NCBI GenBank assembly: GCA_947396885.1
Contig: OX377202.1
Span: 37,099,478 to 37,163,477, forward strand
DNA: 64,000 nt
From: Heligmosomoides polygyrus polygyrus
Lineage: Eukaryota; Nematoda; Chromadorea; Rhabditida; Heligmosomidae
Direction of reading: 5' to 3'
Of this stretch, positions 1 through 11,750 are shown piece by piece. A program made the position numbers and the translations under genes. The first letter of the stretch is position 1, and every line of letters begins with the position of its first letter. The notes below the pieces were generated by a model. The model was not told the origin of the DNA and did no database searches. It saw nothing but the letters and a program-made list of their open reading frames with translations.

Positions 1-1200
1 ACGCAAACTGCTTAAACCTGTGGGTTAAGTAGAACGTTTGCTAAGGAGAGACGAAAACCTTCGGCATTACTGTAGTGCACCAACGTAGGGTTGGAAGTCG
101 ACTTACTAGTAGGACGTAGAGAAATCAAGCATGGAAAATCTGTTGCACAAAAAATCTCTTACACATCCTTAGCAGGATTCTCCAGAACCAAAAATCATCC
201 AACCAAATGCTTCCCGCGATTTCTTGCTAGGTCAGGTACCAAGACAACCATCAGAAGTCTAGGTTCTCACGATGTAGTATTGGCATTTTATGCGAACAAA
301 AATTAGTTTGAGAACGGAAATATTCTAACTTCAGTGTGGCGCCCCAAACGCAGCACTATTTTTGGACCACCTTAACATTTATCCACTTAGATACAACAAA
401 ATAAGGGCAGCAATAAGACGACTCCTAAAGCGCATCGGAGCGTCAATGGCTACGTTTTGGATTGATTGGCATTGCTACTGAATTAATTCGGAGAAAAAGC
501 ACTGCAAATGCCACATCGCGACGGGAATCATCTGCCGGAGCCGCGCAAATAGCCTTGACTGGAAGCGGGGCGAGTGTTTCTACCGCTTCCGAAGCGCGAA
601 CCATGGTCGGCGCACATTCCACGATTCGCCGAAATCTCCATGACAACAACGAAGCTGTGAACACCAAGCCAAATGTCAGGCTTAGGAAGCCCGTGTAGTA
701 GATGGGAAGACGGTAAGCTAAGTCAATACGCTAAAACTGCGCCAGCGACGTCTAAGTTAATGTCCGCCTCTGGCGAGCTTGTCAGTAGGTTCCGAGTGGC
801 GTATTGAGAGGAGAGCGATAGCTGTGAGCAAATCTACTAAGCAGCATATATTGGACATATATTGGAAAAGCCGTACAATTCGGATCCGTCTTTTTTTAAA
901 TCTCTGGTAAACGGATCATGCGGACAATAGCATTTCTGAAAAGCACGGACCTAGGAAAAATTCAATTGAGGGTAATTTACCCCAGTTCGAATTTTCATAT
1001 GACCTATTTGGTTTGTTTTGATCAAACGGAAATCGTGTATCCGATCCGGAAAACAGTCACTTATCTGAGTCATCTGAAACTCCGCTCTACTGAAAACCGC
1101 CCCTATTTGAGTTATCCTAGTATCCGCATTTTCAAAAATGCCGCATAACAAACTTATCTGGGGTTTGAAAAAATTACAAAAAATTAAAATACTGATCAGA
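1..1200. other. no recognised feature
   Basis: I see no convincing gene here. The open frames on both strands at about 443-698 are alanine/serine-rich mirror images of one GC-richer patch and match no family I know. The rest is AT-rich with short open frames only. Confidence 0.4.
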
Positions 1201-1203
1201 TTT

Positions 1204-1902
1204 ATTCAAATCGAAGTCTGATCCAATGTTTATTACGAAGCATGAACCGGAGCTGAGACAGCCGCAGTTCTTCAATGTTTACACCATCACGCTGTTGGTA
1301 CACTACAATGTGCCCTAATGCGGTTTCGATATCCACAATGTTCGGCACTGAGGGAGCTGTTTGAATTTGAGAGTGAACCATCAATAGTAGCTCCGATTTC
1401 ATCAGAGTTGCTTCCATATCAGAAGCAGGAGAGCGCGTAAAGAAGACTCGAAATTTTGAAGTAATGGTAAGACGAAAGCTTTGCAAATCGCAAACCGCAA
1501 ATCGAGAGCGGTTCCAAATAACGGCACTAAAGAGCTTTGTGAGTTCTCTTCTGCTACGACTGTTCATATATCGTTTAATAGAGCCTTAGTTTGGAAGAAA
1601 ATGACCTTATAGAAATGAAATTCCTTCTCTTCCTCTCGTTTTTCTGCATCCTCAGCGTTTGTTCCGTTTAGAAGGAGTCTTTTTCCTCGTATACGAACGC
1701 CACGTTTTCCGATCACATACCCAATCAGGGTGTGACCCCGGCAATCCTCAAGTACTGATGCAGCACACCGCGCCAGCAGTGCTGCTCCTGACTGCCCTCT
1801 GGGCACATCCAGGGCCAGTTTAAGGCCAGCTCTTCGAACATTGTCACCTTTGGCGCAAAAAACATGGCCAAACATTGCCACGAGCTCTGCGCAGCTTCTC
1901 AT
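1204..1902 (-). CDS. possible exons of an unrecognised protein
   Basis: Two minus-strand open stretches have protein-like composition. The upstream one (about 1902-1730) reads through GDNVRRAGLKLALD, a HEAT-like helix pattern, and is followed by a GTATGT donor-like sequence. The downstream one (about 1420-1204) contains SVPNIVDIETALGHIVVYQQ and ends at a stop. They could be 3' exons of the HEAT-like gene whose pieces lie at 4.9-6.4 kb and 15 kb on the same strand, but I could not connect the frames. No family is recognised; chance open frames remain possible. Confidence 0.25.
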
Positions 1903-1904
1903 CT

Positions 1905-4900
1905 ATCGGGGTGACACCGAACGTCTGGAGTCGTTGCGTACTCGATCAAATCGCTCCAGCCGTCCACTGCAGCATCTTCGTTCCCACTACCCCTTTCAAT
2001 TTCTTTAGTCAGGAGCCATCACTGAGCTTTGTAAAGAGCTACTAGTCAGACGACTGCACAGTAGATCTTCGAGCTGAGCAGCTCTATTTTTGTAGAAAAG
2101 CACCCCCGTCAGGAAGAGCCTGTTAGACTAAGTCCCATCTTATCAAATGAATTTTTTTGAAAAAAGGTGGTACCAAATTAAACACCATTTAAGCTGAAGA
2201 TTCCTGGCAATTCATGCTAGTGTTACGATCAGATCAAATTTGAAAGTCTTGCTGACGGAGGGAAATCTTTGGAAAGGAATTTTTTAATTCCTTAAGCAGT
2301 GTTGGCATGTACATAAGTGGATCGGGGTATAGATCAATGTGATATAGCGAGAGTCCAACGACTGGAGAAGTAAAGAAGTTCCTTTCTTTGTTAGAAAATG
2401 GACCTTTGCTTAGGAGTAGGCTCATTCACAGCATACGCCAATACAGCAAAGCTGAGTATGCAGATTGGGTGCAACACCTTATTACACGCACCTTTTGGGC
2501 ACAAATGTCGTGGTTAGTGCTTGGAGCAATCTAACATCGGACCAATTTTTCCTTCCTAATCTCCAAAATAAGCTAGGAAATTTTACGGCAACTAGACGAT
2601 GTTCTTGTAAGAGAGCGGATTCATTCACGCACAGAGACCTTTAGGATGTGAACATCTACTGCACCTGTATGTAAATTTGGCACATCGTAGGGATTCGCAC
2701 CGTTGCTCGATCTGTGCTCCAGATTCACTTTCGCTGATGCGTCAATACAATCTACGAAATACTGCAAAGGGCGGACTAACTAAAGTAAGGAACAAAGGGC
2801 CCTCTTTCATCATTTCTTATCAATCCACTTTCGTTGCATTGGTCGCTGTTTTGTAACAGCATTTGGTAGAACCGTAGGTTTAATCTTTCCCTATAAGAAA
2901 CAAGCGCGCTCACAGGCAAGGATGCAATTCCGAGATCATGGCGAAAGGTGATTTCTCAATTAAGCCAATCCTCATTAGCTTACACAAGGGTGGCTTGAGC
3001 GTGCCAAGAGATCTTGACCTAATAATGCAGCCTTGCAGCAGCTCTCTACAAAAATGGCATGCCCATTAACAAGGAAGTTGTCCCAAACCCGTGGGAGAGA
3101 CTCGAAGTCAGATGAGAAGGTGCATGGACTTTTTACGGGAGTCCTAGAATAAACTACCATCTTTCAGAAGGATCTATAGCATCGCACACACCTGCTTCAT
3201 TGGAAGGTAGTTTGTTACGCTGTACAGCGAGACGTGGGTTAACAGACCTATCCAGACTTCGTGTCTGCGGGTGCAAGAAAATCGTCTTTTGAAGTGAGAC
3301 TGGATGCCGCTGAATAACATGCAGTCTGACTAAATCGACAGGTGACACCTGGAAAGCGACGGTGGGCTGGGATGGGATTGTTCGATTTTGTTGAGCGCAC
3401 TGACTGTTGTGTTTGATGTTCGTCTTTTTAGAAGAAGAGGAGTTACATACAGCTGCCCTGTTTTGGTTGATTTTATACTTGTTCGTCACTATAGAGAAAT
3501 GTGAATAGCTGACGGAATCGAACAGAAAGGTGCTTCACCGTAGACGGAAAACGACATCGATCCCCTACGACAAAGGTTCGGTGTCATCCGCAGTGGCAGA
3601 GATGAAAAAGCTGAAGGAGGACTGATGCAGCTAAGTTCTCTGGAAATCTGGCACGACTCACAAGGCTGGCCTTCTTGTCAGTGGTTCCGGAAGGTGACCT
3701 CGTGGGCGAGCAAAGCAGTGCTGGATTGGTACGCCGTGGTGGAGCTTGAAGTTAGCCAGGACATATCCCAATCAGGTAGTTGATCCGAAAACACTTCTTC
3801 ACACCAGCAAATCAAACCGAGAAGCGTAATAAACAATGAAGAAGAAGTGAAGTGCAGTTCATCAGGATTCTCCGGCACTCTATCGTGCGTAATCTCAGCA
3901 ATCAACCTTTCGGGTTCATCTTCTCCAAGCACGCTCGAGAACTAATTAAACTTTTAGGGGAGAACAATGGTTTAAAGTTTATTTTCAAGTACAGGAAAGA
4001 AGCAACTTTTGAGCAAATTTTTAGAGCGATCGCGCTATGCACTCGTTCAGAACGTCATGATTCTCCTTTGATTGGTAGCGAAAATTCCGTTTGCATGGAG
4101 TCGTGCATCTGTCAAAGCTACAAAAGCATCCATTTTTCCACTCCCGCCCAGCAGCCACATGCGAAACATGATGTGCGAAATGCGCACATCAAAACGTGAT
4201 AGCAGAGCTACTGCAAAAGTTCGAGCCTTTGCATTCAGGCAATACCCATTGGATTTCGCGTAGATAGTTCTTCGTCCTTAGTTATTCGGACAACGCTACA
4301 CACCGGGCAGTCCATGTTGTGTCTCCACGCTGAATATCGTCACCTCAAAGCCCAGTTTGTGCTATAAAGTGGAGGCGAATAAGATAGCTGTAGGAACAAT
4401 CGTTACAAAACATCGCGATATCAGTGAGTCTGCAAGAAAGCCTAGGACCCATTTGCAAAGCGAGCCGCCAACTGTCGTGAAGATGCCTTGTGGAATAAAA
4501 GAGGGCTATTGAAGCACCGATAATATGCCTTGTCTGGAGCACTGGAGAGATGGCCGTTCGTGGACCAGAAATGCTATCGCTGCGGTGGAGTCTTCGAAAA
4601 CTAGGTAGGCGGGCCGGGCCACGTTATGCAGACTGATAAAACCCGCAGGACGACAGCGGCAGCCAGCCGGATTCCCTGCAAATGAGAGCTGATCACAATA
4701 GGGCCACCAAGGCATTAATCGGAGGTTAGGGAAGGTATGACTCGAAGGCTTAACCCTCTTCGTTCCTCTTGAATCTCTTGAATCGCAATGGGGTTTAATT
4801 TGGCAAGGCAGCTGAATGGGTGGAGGAGGAAGAGCGCGAGAGGAGAGGGAAGGAGAACGTCTGACCTCTTCATGGTGAGCCGCGCGCACAGAAAATGTGA
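1905..4900. other. no recognised gene
   Basis: Only short frames without domain signal. The minus-strand frames at 2975-3489 are open for over 100 codons but low in recognisable pattern. I see no repeat family member that also occurs elsewhere in the window. Confidence 0.35.
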
Positions 4901-4939
4901 AAGTCTGACTTGCAAAGGGAAAAGCGTTCCTACCGGGAG

Positions 4940-6430
4940 GTTGAACACCATCATACGGCGACACATCGTGAGTAGCACTTTCTGCGAAGCGCTGTCTTCC
5001 TTCGCTATCGCCACTTGGCCGATCTTGCAGTACGTATTCAGTACCCAACACAGATCCAGCTGATCCAGAACATCACTTAGTTTGTGGCACCTTCAATGTC
5101 ACGGAACAACTCTTCGAGCAACATAAGACATCCAGAAGCTGCTTCTGAGCCGAGGAATGGCTGGAGAAGATCGAGTGCCAGAGTTAACGCACCATTCGCC
5201 GAAGTTCTTCGCGATCAACATCAGCGTTTCGTCCTTCTGCTCCAAACTTTGCTCTGCCGACTTTTTAATGAGAGGCAGCACAGTGTTCTTCTTAGCATCT
5301 GAATGTTGCGGTTGTCAGAAACCATTGTCTCAAGAAGATGGAGAGAACATACCGCTGGTGAAGTGAGGAATGCACTGCGCGATGTTGTTCATGCAGGCCT
5401 CCTTGACGGTGACGTCGTCATCCTTGTACAATTGCACGAGGCACGGCAACAGAAGGGAAACCACATCGCTAGAGTTTCTGAAAGCACAAACTCTTACAGC
5501 AGACGCTCTATCATCATATTAGGGCGGAGCTCCAGAGCCTTCGGACGGACGAGTGCTTCTAAGCGCTAGCCTGTACTAGCGGATAATGTGGCCTGCATGG
5601 AGAGGTGGAGAAGGCGCTGGACCAATCAGGACGCGTGAGCCACTCGGAAGAAAAGTGGTCGATGCCGTGACTGATTGATTGTTTGGCACGTTCCCCCTCC
5701 CAATGTAGGTATGTAGGCCATATTATGATCTGGTACCGAGTTAATCTAAAGTCGACATCGGGTACCACAGTACTTGAGTGCTCTAGCGATGACCGGCAGT
5801 CGTTGGGCCATTGAAGTTCTAACGTTGGCGTTGGAGTCCTGACAGAGAATCTGGGCACACGGTCCGAGTTCCTTTCGCACCCTGCAGACGAGACGTTAAA
5901 CGAAAAAAAAACTCCGGAACATCTGCGAATAATTAGAGAGCATAGCCTATTAAGACCGCCACGAAAACACTGTGGAAAGTGGCGCTCACTCATTGGCTGG
6001 CAGGATGTCCGCAAGTTTATGAAGCAGTTTAGTGGCGATAATCCGTCGCTGCACACGCTGAGCAGGTTCGGCTTGCTGCTGGACAACGGGAACTATCTGA
6101 AATGGGCTTTTGCAAAACATACATACCCACCTGATCGCAGAAAAATTCTTCGACTGAAACGAAACGTACACACTGCTTCACGGACTCCAGCGATACTCGC
6201 TCGGCGATGTCGACAAGCGTCTCAAGCCATGCCGCAGCACTCACTGAACTGACAAAGATACGACCTTCGGAGGGTATGGGAAAGCAATAGCCTTGAGAAC
6301 GCACTGCGATGATGGTAAGCACGGGAAGCTCGGAGTCTAGAGGAACTACATACACCAGCAGTACATAGTGCATCACATCTAGAAAGAAGGTGGCCGTAAC
6401 GATATCGCGGCACACCCTCCAACGGGTACC
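4940..6430 (-). pseudogene. HEAT/ARM-repeat protein exons, frame-disrupted (possibly a phosphatase-4 regulatory-subunit-like protein)
   Basis: Reading the minus strand from high to low coordinates, several helical coding blocks appear. About 6420-6354 contains IVTATFFLDVMHYVLL. About 6248-6131 has AWLETLVDIAERVSLESV. Then come 6096-5990 (RRIIATKLLHKLADILPAN), 5515-5354 (DVVSLLLPCLVQLYKDDD, VKEACMNNIAQCIPHF), 5300-5075 (LPLIKKSAEQSLEQKDETL, LALDLLQPFLGSEAASG) and 5078-4940 (KIGQVAIAKEDSASQKVLL). The 54-nt intron between the 5354 and 5300 blocks has GTATGT and TTTTCAG-like ends and joins in frame. Single-base frame breaks are visible near 5515, 5200 and 5073, and one apparent intron (6130-6097) is only 34 nt. 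The helix pairs are typical of HEAT repeats; a PP4 regulatory-subunit-1-like scaffold is a guess from general resemblance. It is either a decaying copy or a live gene with sequence errors. Confidence 0.5.
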
Positions 6431-6759
6431 TCAGGACTGAACTGGCTACCGGGCAGTTGCACAGAATTGTGTTCCAGACAGTCAGACCGGGTCCGAGCAC
6501 CAGCACCTCTCCTCCTGATGGATCAGACTTCTTCCGCAGATTCTTCCCGCTTTTTTATCCCCTGCATTCCTCACCTATGTATTTCTTCCACGAGAAACGG
6601 CGCTGATGACGAAGCGATAAAAGGTGTCGCCTTCCACTTCTTGTTAACATGGGATTTGAATTATAGACGGTCATTTTCCAGAAGTCCTTGAGAGCGACTC
6701 ATAGGAACGGCAGGTGCTCGTGGTAGTGCAGCCGCAAATGACGCCTGCAGCGTCAAAAA

Positions 6760-6915
6760 ATCGAGGTTTATTCATCCCGGGCAAGTCTAGAAACCTAGTT
6801 CATCGGCCCCTCTCGGATAGAGGGCTTGGTTGGCCTAGTCAGAAGATCCGAACCAGGAACCTTGAGTCGAAGTATAGGCGACAGTCGGCGCCCCCTTTAA
6901 CTGCGGTACCACATG
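6760..6915 (-). repeat. tRNA-derived SINE, partial copy
   Basis: Head half of the SINE family described at 45430-45720, with the shared block CTTGGTTGGCCTAGTC and the cysteine-free GAACCAGGAACC tract near the B-box. The tail half is missing or too diverged to follow. Tail-to-head order along the plus strand shows that the copy lies on the minus strand. Confidence 0.5.
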
Positions 6916-6919
6916 CTGT

Positions 6920-8250
6920 CGAGGCGTCTGAAGAGCACAAAAGGGAAAGCTTGTAGTGTTGCTGAAGTCACCATCGGTTCACCTGAACGTGTAATGAATA
7001 CAGTATTCCCTCTAGTCTGTGAAGATGACTGTTGTCTGGCACCTTCCGCAGGCCATCCTAGAGATCATCACGAACGGAACGATAAGTTTGCAATGATCAC
7101 TGTGATGACTGGGTACCGGGACGCGGGTGCGACCATTCGCTATCACAGAATTCGGTACAGCCCCATGTACGTTGGGTGCAATGACAACGAACCCCAGCAG
7201 GTAGCTCCGTTCTAGAGGGCAAGAAGTACATATCTGAGCGATCTACTATGCATTGTTGACATGAAGCTGGTTAGACGGTTAGCCAGAAAAGCCTCGGCCT
7301 GTGAGTGAAGCGACAAATAACGCAAGGATGACTAGATTGAACGCCACGCAAAGAGCGCGAACTGGCAAGGCGAACGTCTGAACTTACGGTAGTGAACCTG
7401 CGGTTCTGCGCCGCACTTCAAGCGAATTTTCCCGTTGCCGTTGACATTGACTGAAACTATGACACACTCTCTAATACACACAGATATTCTATTATGCTAA
7501 CACTTTAGTCAAACTCTAATGTAGGAACTAAACGTGAAATCCTCGCTATGTATGTGTAGGGTGCAGCACTCGTAACTTAGGCTTCACGTTAGAATATTAC
7601 TGGTAGTGAAATTAAACAAAAGATAAAAGAAAACTCTACGAATCTGTTCACGAAGGAAAACTAAAAAAACAAAAACAATAAAGGCGATGGCAGGAGACCA
7701 AAATTTAAAGATAAAATGAAAAAAATAAAAAGGCAGAATTTACTCACAATTTTCCCTCTGCCCAGTAACATTCTCGAGGACATTTTGCAGGAGAGTGTCG
7801 ATTAGACCTCTGCAACAGATCCACTTTCCAACTAGAATAATTCACCCACTTGTTGATAAAGCTGCTAATTAATCGAAACGCTTAAGTGAAGAAAACCATT
7901 TTTCTTGAAAACCGAGTTGAGTCTTAAGATCTGTCTGCCTTGCGCAGAGTTGCGAACACCTGCTCACTAATGCTCGGTGGGATTTACTCCTTATTCCTAG
8001 ATAATGTAAGCATTTGCTTAAAAATCTAAAACTTCAGTTGCCATACAGAGTTCGGGACATTTAGTTGTGCGTACGGCTTTTTGCAGAAAAGGTGGCGATT
8101 CTTACGTGCACCCTGAATTCAATGTTCAATGTTTGTATCGTGCCCTGGTCACGAATGCCCTTTAACCCTCCGCTACCACTGAATTCGTTCTACTCAGCTT
8201 CGGAAGGATGTAACACATACCGTTACGTCAGCTGAGCCCAGCATGTTGCA
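6920..8250. other. no recognised feature
   Basis: AT-rich sequence with no long frame, no internal repeat that I can align and no RNA-like fold found by eye. Confidence 0.35.
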
Positions 8251-8256
8251 GTATGA

Positions 8257-8530
8257 GGATAAAGTGTAATGGTCAGAGTCTCTTTGCGGGATGCGCCACG
8301 CATTCTACTTGTGCAGGTATCGTAGAGGAGGTTTGAAACGTATTTAGCCTATGCAATGGCGTGTGGTCGCCAGCGGATGGACACATCAGTTGTGCTTCCC
8401 AGGCATGTCTGGTAACAATTTATCTACCATGATGGGATGGAAAGCTTGGTTGACCTGGGCGGGAAATTCGTGCGCAAGCGACAGCCGGCACCTCCTCCAT
8501 CTGCGCTACCACGTGCTAGTCGTCGTACAG
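8257..8530 (-). repeat. tRNA-derived SINE copy
   Basis: Shares with the 45430-45720 copy the tail-side block around GATGCGCCACGCATTCTAC, the middle block GGCATGTCTGGTA and the head-side AAGCTTGGTTGACC. The tRNA-like head on the minus strand keeps GTGGTAGCGCAGATGG, a recognisable A-box. It is one of the more diverged copies: the B-box side is shortened. Confidence 0.6.
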
Positions 8531-10434
8531 GACGCACCAAAATACGTTATTACTGCTACAACGGTGTTGGAATTTCTCGTCCTTTCGCACAGCAGAAGTT
8601 CTACGGTGTATTTCGAAGTTAAGAAGAGCACAACTTTTCTTGCGGCTTTGATTAGAGATCGCTCAGGGCACCTGCACAGTACATAGGTGTAGCAATATTT
8701 ACTCGATTTGTAGTGCAAACGTTTGTAGTGCAAAGGTCAGTTACACGAAGTTTTGCAACTGACGAATGGACCAATTTCTACAGTTTCCCGTTCACAACCT
8801 TTCTAATAGGCAGCAACATTGTTAATCGATTATGTTATTCGCACTACTTGACGCAGAACTCTTTGACCCAGAACGTCCGAACCTACGTGCTTGATGTGCT
8901 GCTGAACGACGTGCTCTCACGCTATTTTTGATTGGTTGGAAAATAATTTTTCGACTGGTACAGCATCAATTCAATTTAATTCAATTTTTTACGCTGTATA
9001 AGACAGACGTGAGATAGTTCAATTAGCAGCACATACACTCCAAGTTCGTTTTGTTATCAAGTACAACTAAGAACGCCACCAATATGATAGAATAGCTTTA
9101 GAAGCCATACGCTTGCGCCATAGGGCATCAAGAGATATTGCACAGCAGAGTGCCATGACCTACTTCACGATCGGTTACTTATTCGTGCTTCCTCTGTCAG
9201 TCTTATCTTCAACCCCATGACATCCTTTTGCCCGCCGCTTCGGTGCCAGAGGCAGGGAAACCACCGCCCACTATAGTGTCTTCGATACTGGGATGTAACG
9301 TACGAGTATCGCGTCAATCGAGGCATAACCCATTGCTTCTAATTGCCAGGTATCCCGAAAACAGAAAAACAACTTCCTACACTCGTGCTTTTAGTTTCTC
9401 ACCTGAACATTGGCTTTAGCATGAAATTTAACTCAGAACTATTGGTAAGCAAAATCGTTGCTGTAATTAAAGTCAAATAAAACCGGTAGCGAAACTCGTA
9501 CGGATTCCAACTACAAAACTCATGCCATTGGCAGCCTACCAATCAGGAGTGTGCGTAATTACGATTTGCGATTTAAGATTTCACGATTTACGGCGATTTG
9601 TTGTCGTAAATCGTGAATTTTCGCAAATAGTCTAAATATGGTCTGCGAACATATGATGTGGCGCAACATGGTTGATATCAACGAACATAATCTTATAGTT
9701 TCCTCTCATAACGCACTACAATTTCTTGTTAGATTTTACTCGTTGATGTTCATATATGTGAGTGAAGCAGATGACCCCGCTTTATGAAGAGGCTGCTCAA
9801 CTTTTCTCTCTCTCCCTCTCTCTCTGCTTGAGCATGCCTCTAACATTGCAAGGTTGTCGCTTGGTGTCAGATTTGCTGTCGAGGAGAAGTAAGCAGAAAG
9901 AAATTATTGGAGAATAGACTCCCATCACGGGACAGTATCTTCCCTTTCTGCGTAGCATGCTAGAAAGGCACTTCGCGTTAACGCTGTCGAAGATCGTTTC
10001 ATTTTAGCTTATAGAAACATGAAAAACCGTTCTAAACTTGGAGAAAACAACTGTTGGCTAGTCCATATTCTATTCGCTACCCTCTAGTCACCTTGTCCAA
10101 ACCGAAGCGACCATTTCCTAATCCAACCGAACAGAATTGATGCAAAAGCATGAAGAATATCATTCGTGATCGAATGCAACTAAAGAGCAATTACTAGACT
10201 GGAAGGAGAAAAACACCGAAATTTCTATTGGATTACCAAAGCATGTCACAATGTGTCCATGTCTAACGGAGCTTCTGAATTCGGCCATCGTGTTTTAGTC
10301 ATTACTTGGTAAGAACGTCGCTAACGAACGTCATACACTCTCATTAAAAATATATAATTCCATTATACAGGGTGTTCACCAATATGTATGACCATACCTG
10401 TCACAACGATGTTTTGTTGCGATCAAAACTTCTA

Positions 10435-10509
10435 GCGCCAGGCGGGACTTGAACCCGCACCTCCCTCTGACCGGGCGGGAATGCTCTACGCCATTACACC
10501 ACCGGCGTC
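10435..10509 (-). tRNA. tRNA-Gly-like sequence, inverted partner copy
   Basis: Mirror of the copy at 10555-10629 on the opposite strand. Its first acceptor base is A instead of G, the D-loop reads AATGG instead of AGTGG, and the T-loop reads TTCAAGT. It keeps the perfect T stem and pol III boxes but, like its partner, lacks a canonical anticodon stem. Confidence 0.45.
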
Positions 10510-10554
10510 GTTTGATCGGTCCCACGAGGTGTGGATGTTGTGTTCGATCAAACG

Positions 10555-10629
10555 GCGCCGGTGGTGTAGTGGCGTAGAGCATTCCCGCCCGGTCAGAGGG
10601 AGGTGCGGGTTCGAGTCCCGCCTGGCGCT
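10555..10629 (+). tRNA. tRNA-Gly-like sequence (probable tRNA-derived pseudogene)
   Basis: The acceptor stem pairs over 7 bp (GCGCCGG with CTGGCGC, one G-T). The T arm is perfect (GCGGG/CCCGC around TTCGAGT). A-box TGGTGTAGTGG and B-box GGTTCGAGTCC fit the pol III consensus. The 5' half resembles tRNA-Gly, and a loop-like TTCCCGC would place a CCC anticodon, but the flanking bases do not form a 5-bp anticodon stem and the D stem has a mismatch. A functional tRNA is therefore doubtful; a SINE-like or pseudogene role is more likely. There is no intron. Confidence 0.5.
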
Positions 10630-11690
10630 AGAAGTTTTGATCGCAACAAAACATCGTTGTGACAGTTTACAACCTCGATACCAGCCAACTGAGGCTTAAA
10701 GAAACTGATTTGAATTATGACCATACCATTTGATTATTATCCACCCAGCAGATCTATTTCTGGGGTTTACTCCAACCGAACACTTTTCATGGTTAACAAT
10801 ACGCCCTTCATTTTAATCCGAAAACTTTTCATTTTGAGCCGAACACTCCGTCTTAAACTTTGAACTGTTTTCTAAATTTGAAGCCAGCTTTAGAAAAAGA
10901 ATGGACATTTCGCAAACCAAGTTAGACATTGTAAGAATTAAATACTTAAATAAATTAGACTAACCATTCGCCTTAAAGAGTGTGCTAATTGTAAGGAAAA
11001 GCTACACTTTGAATAAGCACAAAACTCTTATCTTGCTTGAAAGGCGTTCAGTTTAAAATGAAACTTGCCTCGTTAACCAAGTAAAGCAGCCCGTTCAAAG
11101 TGAAAACGGAATATCTAAAAAAAGTGAAAAGTGGAGACCTCCGATGCACCTCATGGGATCTAACGAGGCACAAAAAATGGGAGTATTAGTGTTCTGCTCT
11201 TTATTTGATCGCCGTGGATACACTCTCTGAGGCAAGGGTTTTAATCAACGATTGATCAAAACCTAACGTGTCCAGTTTCCTTTAAAAGGTGTTCAGATAA
11301 TCTTAGAGGTGTCCAGTTAGCTGGAAATCTGTCCAGCTTAGGTTAAAAATAAGGCTTCAAATAAATACTGAAATACTTTTAATTACCTTCATCAGAAAGC
11401 ACCTCTAGGAGTGTAGTGGCACCAGCAGGTGAAATGCTTTGTACGATTTACGCTTTACGAAATTTCGGATTTCATTTACGCACACCCCTGCTACCAATCA
11501 GTTAAACAGCTCGAGGAATGAGGAACGTTCCTGAAGCGATCCCAAACCACCAAGCAATTTTCGCTTTTTTGCTGCTCCAAATAAGCTGTAGAACTCACTT
11601 TAAATAAATACATAAGTTAAAAGATAGGGATGACCAAAATAAAAATAGTTAACAGAAAAAGATGTATGGCGTGTCCTAGAATGCAATACT

Positions 11691-11750
11691 GATCATACCT
11701 TATCAGTGCCTAATGAAAATGATCATACCTTATCAGTGCCTAATGAAAAT
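11691..11750. repeat. 30-bp tandem duplication
   Basis: Two identical 30-bp units, 11691-11720 and 11721-11750, beginning GATCATACCTTATCAG. A simple local duplication. Confidence 0.9.

Larger units (their letters stand above)
10398..10665. repeat. 121-bp-armed hairpin carrying a tRNA-like sequence in each arm
   Basis: The left arm 10398-10518 and the right arm 10545-10665 are inverted copies with about three differences and a 26-bp loop. Each contains a complete tRNA-like sequence, on the minus strand at left and the plus strand at right. The three visible changes are G/A transitions in the tRNA acceptor, D-loop and T-loop. The right copy is the more tRNA-like. Near-identical arms point to a recent inverted duplication. 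Confidence 0.85.
9544..11490. mobile_element. hAT-like non-autonomous DNA transposon with perfect 8-bp target duplication
   Basis: The left end starts CAGGAGTGTGCGTAATTACG and the right end, read on the minus strand, starts CAGGGGTGTGCGTAAATGAA. The direct repeat CTACCAAT lies exactly outside both ends (9536-9543 and 11491-11498). CAGGGGTG-type termini with 8-bp duplications are typical of hAT elements. Inside the ends are further TTTACG/CGTAAA inverted motifs (9575-9620 and 11445-11475). No transposase frame is present over 1947 bp, so it must be mobilised in trans. It contains the tRNA-like hairpin at 10398-10665, probably a nested insertion or captured cargo. Confidence 0.8.

Noticed and set aside
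10376..10699. Short frames on both strands across the tRNA-like hairpin
   Set aside because: Nearly identical peptides on opposite strands reflect the inverted repeat, not protein coding.
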